Positions 1 through 12,670 of a stretch of DNA of 64,000 bases are shown one piece after another. Below the pieces are notes generated by a model, which worked only from the letters and a program-made list of their open reading frames with translations, was not told the origin of the DNA and made no database searches. Within the stretch, counting starts at the first letter, position 1. Each line of letters starts with the position of its first letter. The stretch spans positions 62,001 through 126,000 of the forward strand of contig JADFUC010000991.1 of assembly GCA_019722365.1 (NCBI GenBank). The letters are read 5' to 3'. A program made the translations under genes and the position numbers. The DNA is from Lithospermum erythrorhizon (lineage: Eukaryota; Streptophyta; Magnoliopsida; Boraginales; Boraginaceae).

Positions 1-1850
1 TTATATAACTTAAATTAATTTAAGATAATATAAAGAAATTAATTAATTGTAAATGTGAAATTAATTGATTAATTAGTTGATTAAAATGACAAATAATCAA
101 TAAAAAACCAAAAATATAACTAGTCCCATATAATTTTAGGAAACCAAAATAAGGAATAAATTCGAATTAGGGTTTTTCAAAATTAGGGAGCACTTAGCGT
201 CGTAATGAGCCGGACCGGCCCAGGCACATGGGCTTTACGATTAGGCAGCCCTTCACTTTAATTCGTCGTCCGACCGTCATTTGGTACCAAATCACCCGAT
301 CCGACCTTGGGGCCAGTGGGGAATGCGAGGAAGTCGATCGACAGATATATTAATAATACTTAGGATTTAACTTCGGTTTCGAATTTAATTTAATTAAGTT
401 TGTAAATCGTTTTGGAGGCACTAAATTTTTGAAATTTATGAAATTAGAACCACGTTAAACCCATAATTTTCTTGAACAATCCTTTGGTCGTTCATTAAAA
501 TAAATTTTTCATATTTAATTATTAATTAAATAGTCGGAAATACGAAAAATTGTTTGAGGCACTTAGAAAAATCCAAAAATTATATTGTAAGGAGATCTTC
601 TCAGTACTGGTTCGAGAAAAAAATTAGGTTTTTGTTTAATTTTACAGCTAAACACGTTTCAGCTGTTTTGAAGCAAAATCGATTAAATGTCCTTTAATTT
701 GAAACAAAATCCGTATTAACAAAATATGATAATGTCTTGTGGCTTTTATGCTTAGCGTATGTGTCGATAATCAAGAACAATTTATTCTCGTCATATATTT
801 ATCAATTAAATATATGAACAAGAATTAATCAAATAAAAATTGATAAAACAAAACAAGCATAAAATAAATAATGTGCTTTGACTTTAAATTTCATGATGCG
901 AGAAAATTACTATGGATATAGGGTATAATACAAATCCATGATTCAGGGGATGCTTTAAATGCGTCTTCGTTATTGATACAAAAAACATATAATTAAATAT
1001 ATGAAGCGAGAGAACTTTACGATGCGGTTGGGTAAATTCACGAAATCCAGCATGGCTTGATTGACATTTGTAATATCGATCGTATGATATCTACAGTTAG
1101 TCAGCGCGGGGAGGGTTGAATCAAGAGCTAATCTATCTTTAGTAATGAGGATGAGCAATAGGAAAAACCCCCAAAATTCTTGGGAGAATTTCGACTGAAA
1201 GGGGAAGTACTAGGGTTTTTAGTGAAAAAGTCTTCTGAGAACACATGATGAAAGAAATACTACAAAAGATTTCTTTATATGAAATTTTAAGTTAAAAAGC
1301 AAGCCCGATAAACATTAGTCATTATTAAAACTAGATTAACTTTCTATTAATTAGACACTAATGAGTTTGCTAATGGATTGAACTTCATTATAGCTAATTA
1401 AATAATGTGCAGTCGGCTCTGAATGGCATCTTTCGAGTTATACAGTCAAATACTAAATTCAGTGATTAATCTTCATTTAATTGATAGTATTAAATAAAAT
1501 GTAGAAGCACTTTGTAATTAAGAGAAATACATTTCTCAATTATATAGTTCTCTTTAATTTCATACATGAAATATAACTTCAGCGATATTTGTTATGTGTG
1601 TGTGACGCCCACAGGCTCGAGATAATAGTAAGTTGTATAATAATAATAATTGACCAATTACTATTATAACGTTAATAAGTAAGATCTAGCAATCGCTCAT
1701 AACCCCTTAAGTATCATGAGAACCAGCTAGTAATATATAATTACTAAAGTTGAACATAAGTTGATAATCGCATTTAACCCAATGGTAAGTAATTCTTCTT
1801 GATTGTCATGACGGGCATAATAAATGAACGATTCTCATTGATTTTCAACA
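1..1850 (-). mobile_element. Ty1/copia element, 5' LTR plus leader (partial, copy A)
   Basis: The stretch matches 49360-51326 over almost its whole length, so it is a second member of the family whose near-complete copy lies at 42.4-51.3 kb. It reads on the minus strand. The LTR runs from about 1850 (TGTTGAAAATC on minus, the typical TG start) down to about 900; the untranslated leader continues to position 1 and leaves the window. A primer-binding-site-like string (minus: CGCATCATGAAA) lies just inside the LTR edge near 890-899, where the other copy has TGGCATCATGGAGCC. A short palindromic box around a run of 'ataataataattgacc' is shared with the other LTRs of the family. No coding part is visible. 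The edges are estimated by eye. Confidence 0.7.
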
Positions 1851-4591
1851 CAAGACACATCCAAAAGGTTCAAAAGATATTTAGTCTTCTAGACTAATTG
1901 CCAAGTAATTTGAGTCATTGAATTTGTGAACAATTTTTATGACTCTGAAATCTTTAGCATAGTTAATTAACTGTATTAATAACCTTCCTAAATTTTCTCC
2001 AACATACATAATCCAAGTCTTATAAACTAGTTGTGAGATTATAAGGATAGAGGAAATAAATAGTATTATTAAGTCTTACGGACAATAATATATAAATGTA
2101 CATTTTCATTCTGAAATAGATTTGATTAATAATTCGCATGATGATAAATTCAGCGATTATATATATAAATATAATAAGTCTTGAGACTTGATGTTATATT
2201 CTAAAACAAATATATCTAATATATGACAATTATAAATTTAATAAAACTAATTTTATCAGTTAATAAGTCTTGAGGACTTAAAAAGCGTTTGATAATTGTC
2301 TTGACTCGTATAAAATATATAAATTTAATGATTAGTTTCAATATATGTAATAGTACGAAAATATTAGTCTACTCGTAAATCACTATTAATACTTAATCAA
2401 AATAGTATATTTAACGTTTTAAATATAATTTGGAGTACACTTTAATATATCCTTTGTTATGATAACGATAAAAATTCATAATTCTATAATTTGGAGTACC
2501 TTTAATATATCGGAGAGGTGAACTTACTCACTTGGTATATGTGCACATTTTCAAAACTAATGTTTGATCTTCAAATAATATCTAGGAGAATGATACTAAC
2601 ATTTTTCCTCTTTAAATAAACTTTAGTATTTTTTACTTGTATCGTATCAGTTGGAAGATTAATCGTCTTTGATAGATGTTATGAATATAATATAAGCAAG
2701 TAAGTAAACGAGAGAGAATAAGAAAAAATGAGAGGAATAGATATCGATTGATACTCAAATACGTTACAAAGTGCTTTTATTTATAGAACTTGAATCTACA
2801 ATACGTATAGTAAATACTTGAGCGATAAACAAGTAGGCTAATTTCTTTTTCATCAATCCATCTCGCTTTCTTGCTACACAAAGGCGACTTGGTATGCAAA
2901 CAAGACATCCATTATTTTCATAACGTGTTAAATATATATTATATATTTATTTATTTAATTGTAATGTTAGAAATGCTTAAGTTTTTAATAGATCGACCTT
3001 AATTATTAATGTAGGGTTTAACAAGAGCATCATAAAGTGAAACAAAACCTCGAAGGTCCTAAATGCCCATTTGGCGCTATATTGAGCAGAGCTTACGTAA
3101 GGTCATTTGGGAGGATAAATTGAAAGAAAAAAAATAATCGAGGTTTAGTGGCCACAAGACAAACACCGATTTTTTAACCAATAATTTGTTCAAGGATTTA
3201 GTGCGCCACGTCACATTTAAGGTGTTCAACCTTATTTGTCAATAAATGGAATATTTACCTAAAAGGGGTCATAATGAAGAAAGTGTAGGTGTTGTCTTGG
3301 GAACACGTATTGGTGCTTCTATTGATAACGCGCGAAACTGAATGTACATAACATGGATATAGTATCCTGGGTAAATTGATGAGTATTGGAAAGCGTTGAA
3401 TATAGATTTCCAAGTACTTACACTGACAAAGCTTACGATAATGATTGGTTCTCCCAGCCCAGGCCCGATGATGATAGTGATTAAATGCGAGGATATATTT
3501 ATTAGCGAAACATAAAGACATTTGTGCTTTCACTTTGTTGAAGAAAGAGGAAAAGCTTGGAAGCGATCGTGTGCATACGCATAGAGAGAGAGTGATGAAG
3601 CGGTTGGACTAAGAATTATTTATTCAAATAAAAGGGTGAGAGGCGGGTAGTGGGAATTAATGCATCGAGGTGATCAATAGATATTTTAAAAGGTCGTGAG
3701 AATGAGTATATAAATAAAGTTTCGAATGAACTTCTATGAAGGTCGAATGAACTTACATGATAGCGAGGAGGCGGATCGGGCCGGCGTCCCCATCAGCATG
3801 ACTTGAAACCCTCGAGGTCCCTGACTTTTTGTGGTTGGGCGTCATGAAGTAGTGCTTTCCTTAGTAGTGCTACGTAAAGTAATTAGAAAGGAATAGCGGT
3901 CCGTTTGATTTCTTTGGTTTTGTGTGCGGGGATAATTTCCTCATATATGAAAAACTATATTCATCAATGCACGAATGTGCTTGGAGATGGAAATTAGCGG
4001 ATTGAGGCATTGCGCTTCTTGTCTACGGAAGCCAGGACGAATGGGTTAAGGTAAGGAAGGATCTATTAGATGATCTAAGGAGTTGATCGCAATTATACCA
4101 TAATGTTATAGGTGTTTACTTGATACTTTACGATTTCGGATAATAAATTTACCCGACGATTAATTATTTTTGATAAATGCGGATGACCTTCTTGAATGTG
4201 GCTATAATTGGAGAACATATAAAAAATGTTATTTTATGTCGTTGATTGATATTAATGATTCTTGTCTTCCAGCGACTTTAGGTCACTTGACGAGGACTTT
4301 CCCCAAGCAGCAAATGGTGATAGAAAACATTGACAACAATAGCCATTGGATTTTGGTAAGAAAAATTATATGTTTTTTATTATACTTTTTATTATGTATT
4401 TTATTTATCTGACTATAATTTTTAATTTCGGTTAAATATGACCTTTGAGATCAAATCCGATGCCGTAGATAGCTTTATGCAGGACCGTCATCGGCTCAAA
4501 TACGTAGATGGTTTAGATACACAATTTTAATATTGGATAGATCAATATAATGTGTTGCACAATGCGGATACACTATGACGTGCTGCTAAAT

Positions 4592-4731
4592 ATGGTTCTC
4601 ATTTTCAATATTAATTGTATTTCAGTAACTTACTTAATTGGTATATACCATTTGTTTAATATAGTTCTAATTTTCAATATTAATTGTGTTTCACAAATTT
4701 ACTTAATTATTCAACACCATTTGTTTAATAT
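4592..4731. repeat. Tandem repeat, two units of about 70 bp
   Basis: Units at 4592-4660 and 4661-4731 share 'gttct.attttcaatattaattgt.tttca', 'ttacttaatt' and 'ccatttgtttaatat' in the same order. The two units differ by a handful of substitutions, so the duplication is not very recent. Confidence 0.75.
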
Positions 4732-4831
4732 TTTATTTATCGTTTATAAAATAAACATTTCCAAGTAAAAATGAGAGAAAGCGTATCATGGTGATATACC
4801 ATATATTAATTCATTAGATTGCTATTGGCTG

Positions 4832-4980
4832 GCATGATAGAAAATTAAAAAAATAATCAAAACAAAAAATGTATCGTGTAGGGGGCACGATGGAAAATTA
4901 AAAAAAAAATGCATAGTGTAGGTAGGACGATGGAAAATAAAAATAGAAAAATAGAAAAATTGCATGTGCTTCTCACACGA
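4832..4980. repeat. Tandem repeat, three degenerate units of about 40-55 bp
   Basis: Units begin near 4832, 4885 and 4926, each with 'cacgatggaaaatt' or a close variant, then an A-rich run and 'aatgcatagtgtagg' or a close variant. Confidence 0.65.
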
Positions 4981-5967
4981 TGCTTACAGGGGAGCAGCTG
5001 GTAATTTCATACCCATCTTATTACTGTTGTTTTTTGGTTGGTGAGGTTCGATTGGTGAGGGTTCGATTCTCTCAAGTGACAATTTGTTTTCAAAAGCTAC
5101 TAATTGGAAATACTCACATCCCACAGCCCATAGTAGATTCGCTAGCTTATCTAACCTTTTACTTCGTATAATTCAAACATACTAATCAAAATATTATTTT
5201 GTTTTGTTTCCTTTCCTAAACATATTAAAATTAAATAAAAAAACCTAGCAAAGTTTTTGTTTGTGCTCTCTGCCTCACCTCTCAATTAAAGAGTCAACTA
5301 ACTTATAGTAATCATCCAAATAACTTTTCTTATATATGGTTAAAATTATTGAAGTGAAAAATAATTTATTTATTGAATGCTAATATGAATTGAGTGATAA
5401 TAAATAACAAATAATAATTATTGAATTTCATATTTAACTCAAATTATTTTAATTGAATTGAATAATTGAAATTATTTTTTGCATTCTTATTTTTATGCAT
5501 ATGTATTTCATATTTGAATAATCAAATTCAAATAATCAGTAATATTAAGTGAATCCTTAATTTTTTTATAGTTTGTTGAAATTAATGAAATAGAATATAA
5601 TTTATTGGTTGATTATGAGATGTTGGTTTGAACTACTTAAATTGAACTACTTCCTATAAGACTATATGAATATAATTATTCAATTTGTAGTCAATATATA
5701 GGTCTAGATATTGACTTTCAATTGTAACAAGAGGAGAGTTTAACTTAAATTAGTTTAATATTATGTTTTTTTTATGTAATGCATATTAATATATGGCTGA
5801 ATCTTTGTTTATATTATTTCGGAGGCTTATAGCCAATTATAGTTTGCGAAAAAAATTAGTCCAAAATTTATATGTCTATACTTTCAGGATAGGACATTAT
5901 TAAAATCCTGGCTACATCACTAGAAGGGGAATCTGGAGAATTGCTTGTATCCATTTCAGCATCAATT

Positions 5968-6685
5968 GCAGCAAAATACCGTCTGAAATTTATTGATTTT
6001 TTACATTCTTTTATGTCTTCATTAGTTTTTTCTTCTGTTGCACTATTTGATCAAGAAGTGGTGAATTGCTTGTATCTAGAGAGTTGTTAATATTGGAACT
6101 TAAGTGAAGCGAGCACAAACTAGAGCTCGGCTCGGCTCATGAAACCAGAGCTCGAAGAGCCGGCTTGGTGTGAACCCGAGTTGGCCGGACTTCAACCGTT
6201 AACTCGTGGCCCAGAGGCTGGAGAGTATACAGTTATATGATTATTATTATATATTTAAATAAAAGTATAAAATCAATGATACAATTTTTTTGTTGATTTG
6301 GTTATTGTCGAGGGCCAAACATTTGTTATGATGATTTTTTTTTTGGTTATAATTTAGTTAATGTCGAGTTGAGTGTTTATTGATAATTAAAGTTCGTTTT
6401 ACATTATTTTTGTGCAACTCTGTCATTTTCAAATTTGAGCTTTCAAATCCAGTGAAATTTAGGCTGGGAACTCGACTTCGGTGGCTTAGGCCGAGCGAAG
6501 TGCTTTAGTTAGAACAGAACAGAGGCTCGATAACTTTCTAAGCTCCTTGTAATCCATCACCATTAGATGAAACTAAAGAGCTCCTGACTGCACTACCTGT
6601 TGGAATTGGGGTAATGTGTAGCATGTTGTTTGTTATATTCCCCACAAAGCGAAATGGAATAGGCTTTCCAGTTACTGCTAATTAA
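5968..6685 (+). pseudogene. DMP (DUF679) membrane protein relic, C-terminal part, split by an insertion
   Basis: Two open pieces in the same order as the C-terminal half of plant DMP proteins (DUF679, small membrane proteins of the endomembrane system; some act in gamete fusion, others in senescence). Piece one (5968-6078) reads AAKYRLKFIDFLHSFMSS and ends DQEVVNCLYL, which fits the third membrane segment and the following loop. Piece two (6542-6685) reads APCNPSPLDETKELL, TALPVGIGVMCSMLF and FPTKRNGIGFPVTAN, then TAA; this is the fourth membrane segment and the family's usual end. In an intact gene the two pieces would be continuous; here about 463 bp lie between them, and reading on from piece one meets TAA at 6088. 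No N-terminal half with the first two membrane segments was found upstream. It cannot encode a working DMP. Which DMP subgroup it came from is not clear. Confidence 0.8.
6079..6541. mobile_element. Insertion that splits the DMP relic
   Basis: About 463 bp separates two parts of one reading frame. Both ends contain repeated 'gagctcggctcggctc'-type and 'ggcttaggccgagcg'-type strings, a composition often seen in the subterminal regions of plant hAT-type non-autonomous transposons, with an AT-rich middle. Terminal inverted repeats and a target duplication are not clear; 'tatcta' on the left and 'tttcta' on the right are only weakly alike. The class is therefore inferred and uncertain. Confidence 0.45.
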
Positions 6686-6912
6686 TCCGTTACTAACTTT
6701 TAGTGATTCTTGGCACCAGTCTTGTAACAATTGCATTCTTGATCGCCCAACAAGTGCAAAGCTGAATCCTGTTAGCTTAGACTATCTCCAATAGTACATA
6801 ATTGTGGGGATAATATCAAGTGTGTAATATCAGTTGAGAACAATTTTTGCAGTTTATTGACATGCCTATATGAAAATACACTAATTAAATACTCGTAAGT
6901 CCTACCAAAGAA

Positions 6913-7008
6913 GATTTTGTGCATTTTAATTTTCAATGATCAAAATTAACATAATAAGTGGATTTTGTACATTTTATTTTTCAATTATGAAAATTAACAT
7001 AACATGTG
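6913..7008. repeat. 48-bp tandem duplication
   Basis: Units 6913-6960 and 6961-7008 both run 'gattttgt.cattttatttttcaat.at.aaaattaacataa' with a few differences. Confidence 0.8.
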
Positions 7009-7881
7009 GGGTAATTTTTTAAGCACGTTAGTGAGACTTACATAAAGCTACGTTTCAAGCTAGCTTATTTGACCAGGCCTCATCAAACACGAATTTAATC
7101 AATTGAGTATAAATGATTTATTATAAAATTATAAAAGACGCATTTAATTTGATAGGGAAGTCATCTCATATATATATGCAATATGAATTAGATGGAGTAT
7201 TACTTTATTTATCCATAAAATAATAAATCAAGCCTAAGGAGCTGACTCGGTCAGCTAAACCTCGAGGTTTGGCTCCAATTAAATCGAGGAGTTTAACCTT
7301 GAGGTCACTTGAGTCAAATCGAATGAGGCGATTGTATAAGCTGGTTCATATCGATATTCATAAGACTTTTTAAAATAAAACAAAAAAATTGTTGGGAACT
7401 CAAACTAATTGATTATAATAAAAAAAAGTATTTACCATTCATTTTTCTTAACCTATCCTTAAGATATTATGTTTTAACCTAATTTGTATCTAATAATTCA
7501 TTTAGCATTGATCCTCATTTTTTAGTATTGGTTTCATTTTCAGTCTTTTCCACTGTCCGTTTATTTTAATTATTATTTGTTAATACTTACTAGAAGCTCT
7601 TAGTGTCCCAATAATGAATATTTGAGAACTAAATACGTACAAGTTCTAGTAACTTTGCATGACTTGGTTAAGGAAGTGAAGTTACGTTATGTACACGTAA
7701 AATTGGGTGAAAAATCAAACATTTGATCTTAAAGATGCATTTAAAGATTTTGAAAAATATCAAAGAAATTGAAAAAGTTAGTTGTATTTTCATTAAAGTA
7801 TTAGTTTAAGTTTTCTATTATATCTTTATTTCATTCATTTTAACTATTTAAATTAGTTATTCACACAATTGATAAAGTAAC

Positions 7882-8209
7882 TAGGTAAGGTATGTATGAT
7901 CCGAGAGGCCCGGTCAACCCGACCCGCCCAATCCGAACGGTGCCTGAGTTTGAATTTGTTGGGATTGTGTTTAATTTTTTCAACTCGAAGTATATTTGTT
8001 GGCTTTGAGTTCTAAATTATTGTACATACCACCAAATAATGTTTTTATTTGTAGTAAAAGTACTATTTTGCCCCCTATGTTTAAGTGTAGTAACTGAGAA
8101 AGTTATATTCAAGACAAAATGATGATTTCATTTCTTAAAAATCAATAGTTGATGGTGCGTATAGTGTTTCGTTTGAATTTATTACAAACCCGACTCATGC
8201 ACACCTCTA
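7882..8209. mobile_element. Probable non-autonomous hAT-type element (about 330 bp)
   Basis: The right end reads 'catgcacacctcta', which reversed is TAGAGGTGTGCATG, a form typical of plant hAT termini. The left end 'taggtaaggtatgtatgatcc' is a diverged inverted match. The subterminal regions carry 'cccgacccg' and 'acccgac', also usual for this class. An 8-bp target duplication is not evident, so the left edge is uncertain. Confidence 0.4.
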
Positions 8210-8299
8210 AATCTGAGTTGTTATATACATCATCAAGTATTGTTTTTATAGTGAAAGTACTATTTTGCCCCCTTATTTTTTTAAATCTATCCTATATAT

Positions 8300-8940
8300 A
8301 ATGCGATGGATGGATTAGTAGTTCTTAGTGTTATTCTGAGTCCGGTTTGGACGGTTTTAAATCGATCGGAACCGGACGGTTGTAGTTTCGATCATCCGGA
8401 GCCGGGCCAGAAACGAGATGCAGCAAAAAATCGGACGGACGAGGAACGTCAGGCTCCAGGTCGATTTAGGTTTATCGAGAACGATCCGGTCGGTATCCGA
8501 CAGGTTGCAATTCTCCGGCCGAATCACAAATCGAAACCGTAATTCGTATCCGAAACCGTATCCGAAACTGAAAATACAAAAAAAAACGAAAATACACTAA
8601 TTAAAACATATTTAACAATTCGAAATGGGGAAAAAATAATTAAACCTAATACAAAAATGCAATAAACTAATTAAGCATATTTAACAATTCGAAAATGCTA
8701 AAAATAGTTAAACCTAATACAAAAAAAATCGAAAATACAAAAAAAATGGTCGGATCCGGTTCGGTCCCGAATCCGGTTCGGGAGTTCTGGAGTCGAGATA
8801 GTTCGGATGGGATCATTTGTTGGATCACGGGCAGAATCTGGTTCTACCTATTTCGGATGGGTTTTCGGTACAGATTAGACAGGTCCGATTATTGAGCCTG
8901 ACGACTAGCGGTGATTCTGAAAGTGAGCCAGGAATTTCTA
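8300..8940. repeat. Dispersed repeat with 'ccggttcgg'-rich flanks and A-rich core
   Basis: Both flanks (8330-8540 and 8750-8900) are full of 'accggacgg', 'ccggttcggg' and similar strings in inverted relation, while the core (8560-8740) is A-rich and contains a tandem pair of about 66 bp built on 'atatttaacaattcgaaa' and 'taaacctaatacaaaaa'. This matches the look of non-autonomous plant DNA transposons, but no clean ends were found. Open frames here are by-products of the composition. Confidence 0.45.
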
Positions 8941-9148
8941 AATAAATTTATGCGGCTACGACATTAAAATGCAAATAAGCCACCGTATAAATAAGCCTGC
9001 CGTTAAGGAGAAGCGTATATAAGATGTTTCAATAATGTTAGAATACAAATACAATGTTACAAGTAAGGTTTACTAATACTTTTAAAAAGTAGAATGTATA
9101 TAGTATATGAATAGTTTGTACATGAATTTAATGTTTGTTTCATGTATA

Positions 9149-9262
9149 ATTAAATATATTATAACGATTATAAAAAAATTTACTATAAAATAATTAAATA
9201 TATTATAATGATTATAAAAAATTAAAATATATTATAACGATTATAAAAAAAATTTCTTATAA
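9149..9262. repeat. AT-rich tandem repeat, about three units
   Basis: The string 'aaatatattataacgattataaaaaa' or a close variant occurs three times in a row with short spacers. Confidence 0.75.
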
Positions 9263-9473
9263 AAATAATAAAATAATTACAGGGCCAGTGGAGAAATAGT
9301 TAGTAAATATAGTAGTTTGAGGATGTTCTGTTGAGGGGCAAGATAGTCATTCACTCATAACCAAATATAAATACTGAGATGAACAGCAGGGTTTATATTA
9401 TAGTTGGGACTTTGGGACAACAAAACCCTAGCAACAAAGCGCTGTAATTTCTCATTTGTACCAAAATTATCAG

Positions 9474-9944
9474 GTACCCTAATTCCTTACATTTACCATT
9501 AATCGAAAATTCGTTTATTATACAGCCTCCATCCCAAAAAGTTTGTTCAATTTTCAATTTTCATGTTTAACTTTAAAAATTTTGAACTCTAGTATTACTA
9601 TATGTGTTGTACAATACTACTTATTAAGTTGTTTAGTGTACTTTAATATTAACATGTTCAATTTGATTCAAATGAACATTATCTGTCAATTATAATTACG
9701 AAGTTTGTTAATTTCGTACCTTTAAAATGAAACCGGACAACTTTTTGGTATTTAGGTAGTATTTTATTAATTAAACTTTTAGTTGATTTGTTCATTACTT
9801 GCAATTGGTAGCTTTGCATTATTTTTATTATGATTTTTACGAGGTGGGGTTGTCTCTTTTGTAATGGGGGACCTGCAGTCACAACTCGAATGTGGGTTGT
9901 ATCTGAGTTTTATGAAGTGAGTGCTATCTACTTCTTGTTTCCAG
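9474..9944 (+). other. RPA49 leader intron
   Basis: A leader with 'caaaaccctagcaacaaagc' ends at a donor 'atcag|gtaccc' (9473/9474). A pyrimidine-rich acceptor 'cttgtttccag' ends at 9944, 12 bp before the start codon at 9957. An intron in the 5' leader is inferred from these two sites; it was not confirmed by a transcript. A MITE sits inside it. Confidence 0.55.
9531..9761. mobile_element. Stowaway-like MITE inside the RPA49 leader intron
   Basis: The left end 'cagcctccatcccaaaaag' and the reversed right end 'ctacctaaataccaaaaag' form imperfect terminal inverted repeats of about 25 bp. Both ends abut TA, the target site of Tc1/mariner-type Stowaway elements. The interior is AT-rich and non-coding. 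Confidence 0.6.
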
Positions 9945-9956
9945 GTGAGTCAACTA

Positions 9957-12379
9957 ATGGCATCTGATGACAATGAAGTAACACTTAAAGTTCAAACTTT
10001 GGAAACCAATTCAGAAAAATTCCCCCCAATAGTCGTTCGCGTCCCATCTCGTTACGACCTACTAAAGAATTGCCAAGAAACCGAAGAAGTGGGTGCAAGC
10101 GTGAAAGTGTATAAGGATATTAAGCGGACTAATAGGTTTCAGGTTAGGGCTAAACTCAATGGTTCCGATGTTGAATTTATCGGGAGTAATTATGGTGGTG
10201 AAGCTAGCAGGCCTCAGCTCTGTAATTACATTCTTGCTTTGATTGATAAAGCTACCAACACCATAAAGATGGTTCCTATTGCAGCTAATAAGGTAATTGG
10301 AATTTAATTATGTTTGTGTATGTCGTACTACTAGTGTTATCGATTCAGGTTCGAGCAGCTAACGGAAACTCGACAATTTATTGAGTGGTTACCCGGTCTA
10401 CTATCAGCCCTAAGTATATATTTATGTTATTCGATTAGGATATGGTTGGTTTGCTATTCTATGTTTTTTTGTCAGATTGGTAGTACTGTAGTTTTCTTTT
10501 AGAGGCATGTTGTACTTTGCTCAATCGTACATGTCTTACTGTTTGATTAGGTAATTGCGATTGCAACATAAATTCTTTTCTCCATTGGGAATCGGTCAAT
10601 CATTTTAAAATTATGGAAGCACTATGATCACTCAATGAGTATGTAACTAGTACTTTGCAATGAAGATGATTAAACTACAATGTCCCTTTTACAAAATTAT
10701 CCATCCATTGTTTACCTGTTTGAGGTGTAGCTGCTCGCTTGAACTAGAATGATGCAGAACTCGGAACAGTATTTGCATTTGCAGGGAAACCAAGATGATA
10801 AAAGATGGAACGTAGACGTTTAGTGATAGAGATGTAATTTATTGGATAAAGAGCCCATTAATTATCATATTTATGAAGACTTCACAAGATATCTAATTGG
10901 GGCCTGAATCTCGTATACCTAAAGATATCAGCCATACAACACTTATATTTATTGAATAACAAGTAGCAGCATGTTGTACAATCCATCACATAATGAGAGC
11001 AGCGACGGTAAATATATAAGATGATAAAAAGGAGAAATGGAATTATGTGCGGAACAGCCTGAATCATTTGTATAATCAAGCTGTATATGTAATTTTCCAG
11101 CCAAGAATTTTGTGTTTCTAGCTATTTTGGGTTGAACTGTTTTGCTTAATTTGTGATGGTAGATATTTAGATTGGAACCCAAAATTGGCAACAGTGATGA
11201 GCTTGAGGATGTGCCTCAAAATGCTCTATCGGGAGAAGAGAAGGCTGAAGCTATGAAGGATTTGCAGCTCTTGTACTCCACAAGGAAGTCAGAGAGAGAG
11301 GTACATCCCTCTATACACTAATGTCCAGCTGATTTATTATATTCTCTCCCTTGTTCGAGTTGCCACAAGTAATGATCAGTTGGCATTAGTCATTACCTTA
11401 ACATATTGGGAAAGGGCACTTATTGATTGTTGGCCGTTTTTTATGTTGTGTATTTTTTGGCTGTATAAAAAGCGCAATGCATTACGTGCTAATGATGATG
11501 CCGAAACTCGTCAAGATTTGGATAAGAAGATAGAGGGCGTTAATTTACCTGCTGAAGCTGATGAAGTTGCTGCATCCTCCATCAATGAACGAAATCTGCC
11601 ACCTTATGATCTGGAAGCTTCCGACCCCAGTAGAGCTTATCCACTGGAGAAAATAATTTCCAAAGGGGAATGGGGATATCTTTTGGATGTATTTCACGTT
11701 TCACAAGTGGGAGGAGAAGTAACACCTGAAGTTTACCCAAGCTTTGTTTGCAACAGAGTTCATAAGTTGGAGAGTATTAAGGTAAAGAGCATAGTTCAGT
11801 CCTTTTTCCCCTGTAGAAATTGTCTATAACCTGCAACTAATATTTTCAATTTTTTTAAGTAGTTGGAGCTGGTATCTCCTTAATTTCTTAATAATCATTA
11901 TTTGTGAAGTTCATTTGGTCTCTGTATGTTCTCCGCACATATTTCTTACTATTTCTGTTTCTTTTTAGGATGAGAACGAGAAGAGGAAGCTTGCTGGTAT
12001 ATTTTCCTTCATTACCCATCTCATTAGGTTCAAGGACAAACATGCAATGGACAGCGTGCGCTCAGTAGCTCATCATAAAATCCCAGGAATTTTATTCCAC
12101 AAGTTTTCATCTATGTTTGTCGATTCAGAATCAAAACGGCTTGCAACAGAGAAGATAGAGCTTCTCATCAGCTATGTCTTGGTTCTTACTCTGTTTGTTG
12201 ACGATTTCCGCACTGACTTGACAGACATAGCTATGGACTTGAGAATGCCTGCCTTCAAATTAAGATCTTATTATGAAAGTTTAGGGTGCAAACTTGTGCG
12301 TGAAAAACAATTGTTGCTGGCCACCCTTCCACTTCCATTGACGTTTCCTCCAACAACGAGGAGGAAGAGGCGAAGGTAG
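9957..12379 (+). CDS. RPA49: DNA-directed RNA polymerase I subunit RPA49 (A49-like)
   Basis: Subunit of RNA polymerase I, which transcribes the 35S/45S rRNA genes in the nucleolus. A49 pairs with RPA34/A34.5 through an N-terminal dimerisation module and has a C-terminal tandem winged-helix domain that helps initiation and elongation. Four coding exons can be joined at GT-AG sites, all phase 0: 9957-10292, 11163-11300, 11473-11781 and 11969-12379, giving 397 residues. The N-terminal part (1-112) holds FPPIVVRVPSRYDLL and a basic stretch near residue 50-60. Exon 2 begins IFRLEPKI, a strong family block, and continues into an acidic linker with EEKAEAMKDLQ. Exon 3 holds NLPPYDLEA and EKIISKGEWGYL. 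Exon 4 holds the winged-helix part with FITHLIRFKDKHAMD and ends in a basic tail TTRRKRRR, a likely nuclear signal. The ATG at 9957 is the first in frame after the leader intron and starts the conserved region. Length is a little shorter than many plant homologues. No breaks were seen. Confidence 0.9.
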
Positions 12380-12670
12380 AGAAAAAGTCGTTTTGTGGTT
12401 CTGATTACCTTCGGAAACCATTTTGTTCTGCTCTATCTAATGGCGAGGAGGAATTGGTTCTGATTACCTTTCAAATTATTGGTATTGAAACACATTTTGT
12501 CTTGAAATACTCATCTTATTATACCTTAAGTTATTTCAATTATTACATTTATCTATACAAAATTATTGAACCAGTGTTCTCTTTACCAATGCGGTGTGCA
12601 TCTTGTGATTGAATAGGAGTCATAATTTTGCAACTTGGCTAATGGTTGAATTGTTACACATGTATATTAT

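Larger units (their letters stand above)
1851..5967. other. Intergenic, no recognisable gene
   Basis: AT-rich sequence with only short open frames, none of which resembles a protein I recognise. It contains two short tandem repeats (listed separately), and moderately GC-rich islands near 3760-4060 that look like old repeat sequence. A frame at 4170-4412 begins MINADDLLECGYNW but runs into an AT-rich tail and is not supported as a gene. Confidence 0.5.
6686..9385. other. Intergenic with small repeats
   Basis: No gene seen. Holds a 48-bp tandem duplication (6913-7008), a probable hAT-type MITE (7882-8209), a CG-richer repeat (8300-8940), an AT-rich tandem repeat (9149-9262) and two diverged copies of a 65-bp string around 'agtactattttgcccc' (8017-8086 and 8217-8282). 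The same string recurs in decayed form near 16170. Confidence 0.55.

Noticed and set aside
3255..3533. 92-codon frame on minus
   Set aside because: Unusual His/Tyr/Arg mix, no family match and no gene signals; probably chance.
5040..5085. 'ggttcgattctctc', like a tRNA T-loop
   Set aside because: No matching A box, stem or tail at a suitable distance.
11380..11472. Upstream extension of the RPA49 exon-3 frame (starting MALVITLTYWERAL)
   Set aside because: It runs through the intron before the splice acceptor at 11472 and does not match the family.
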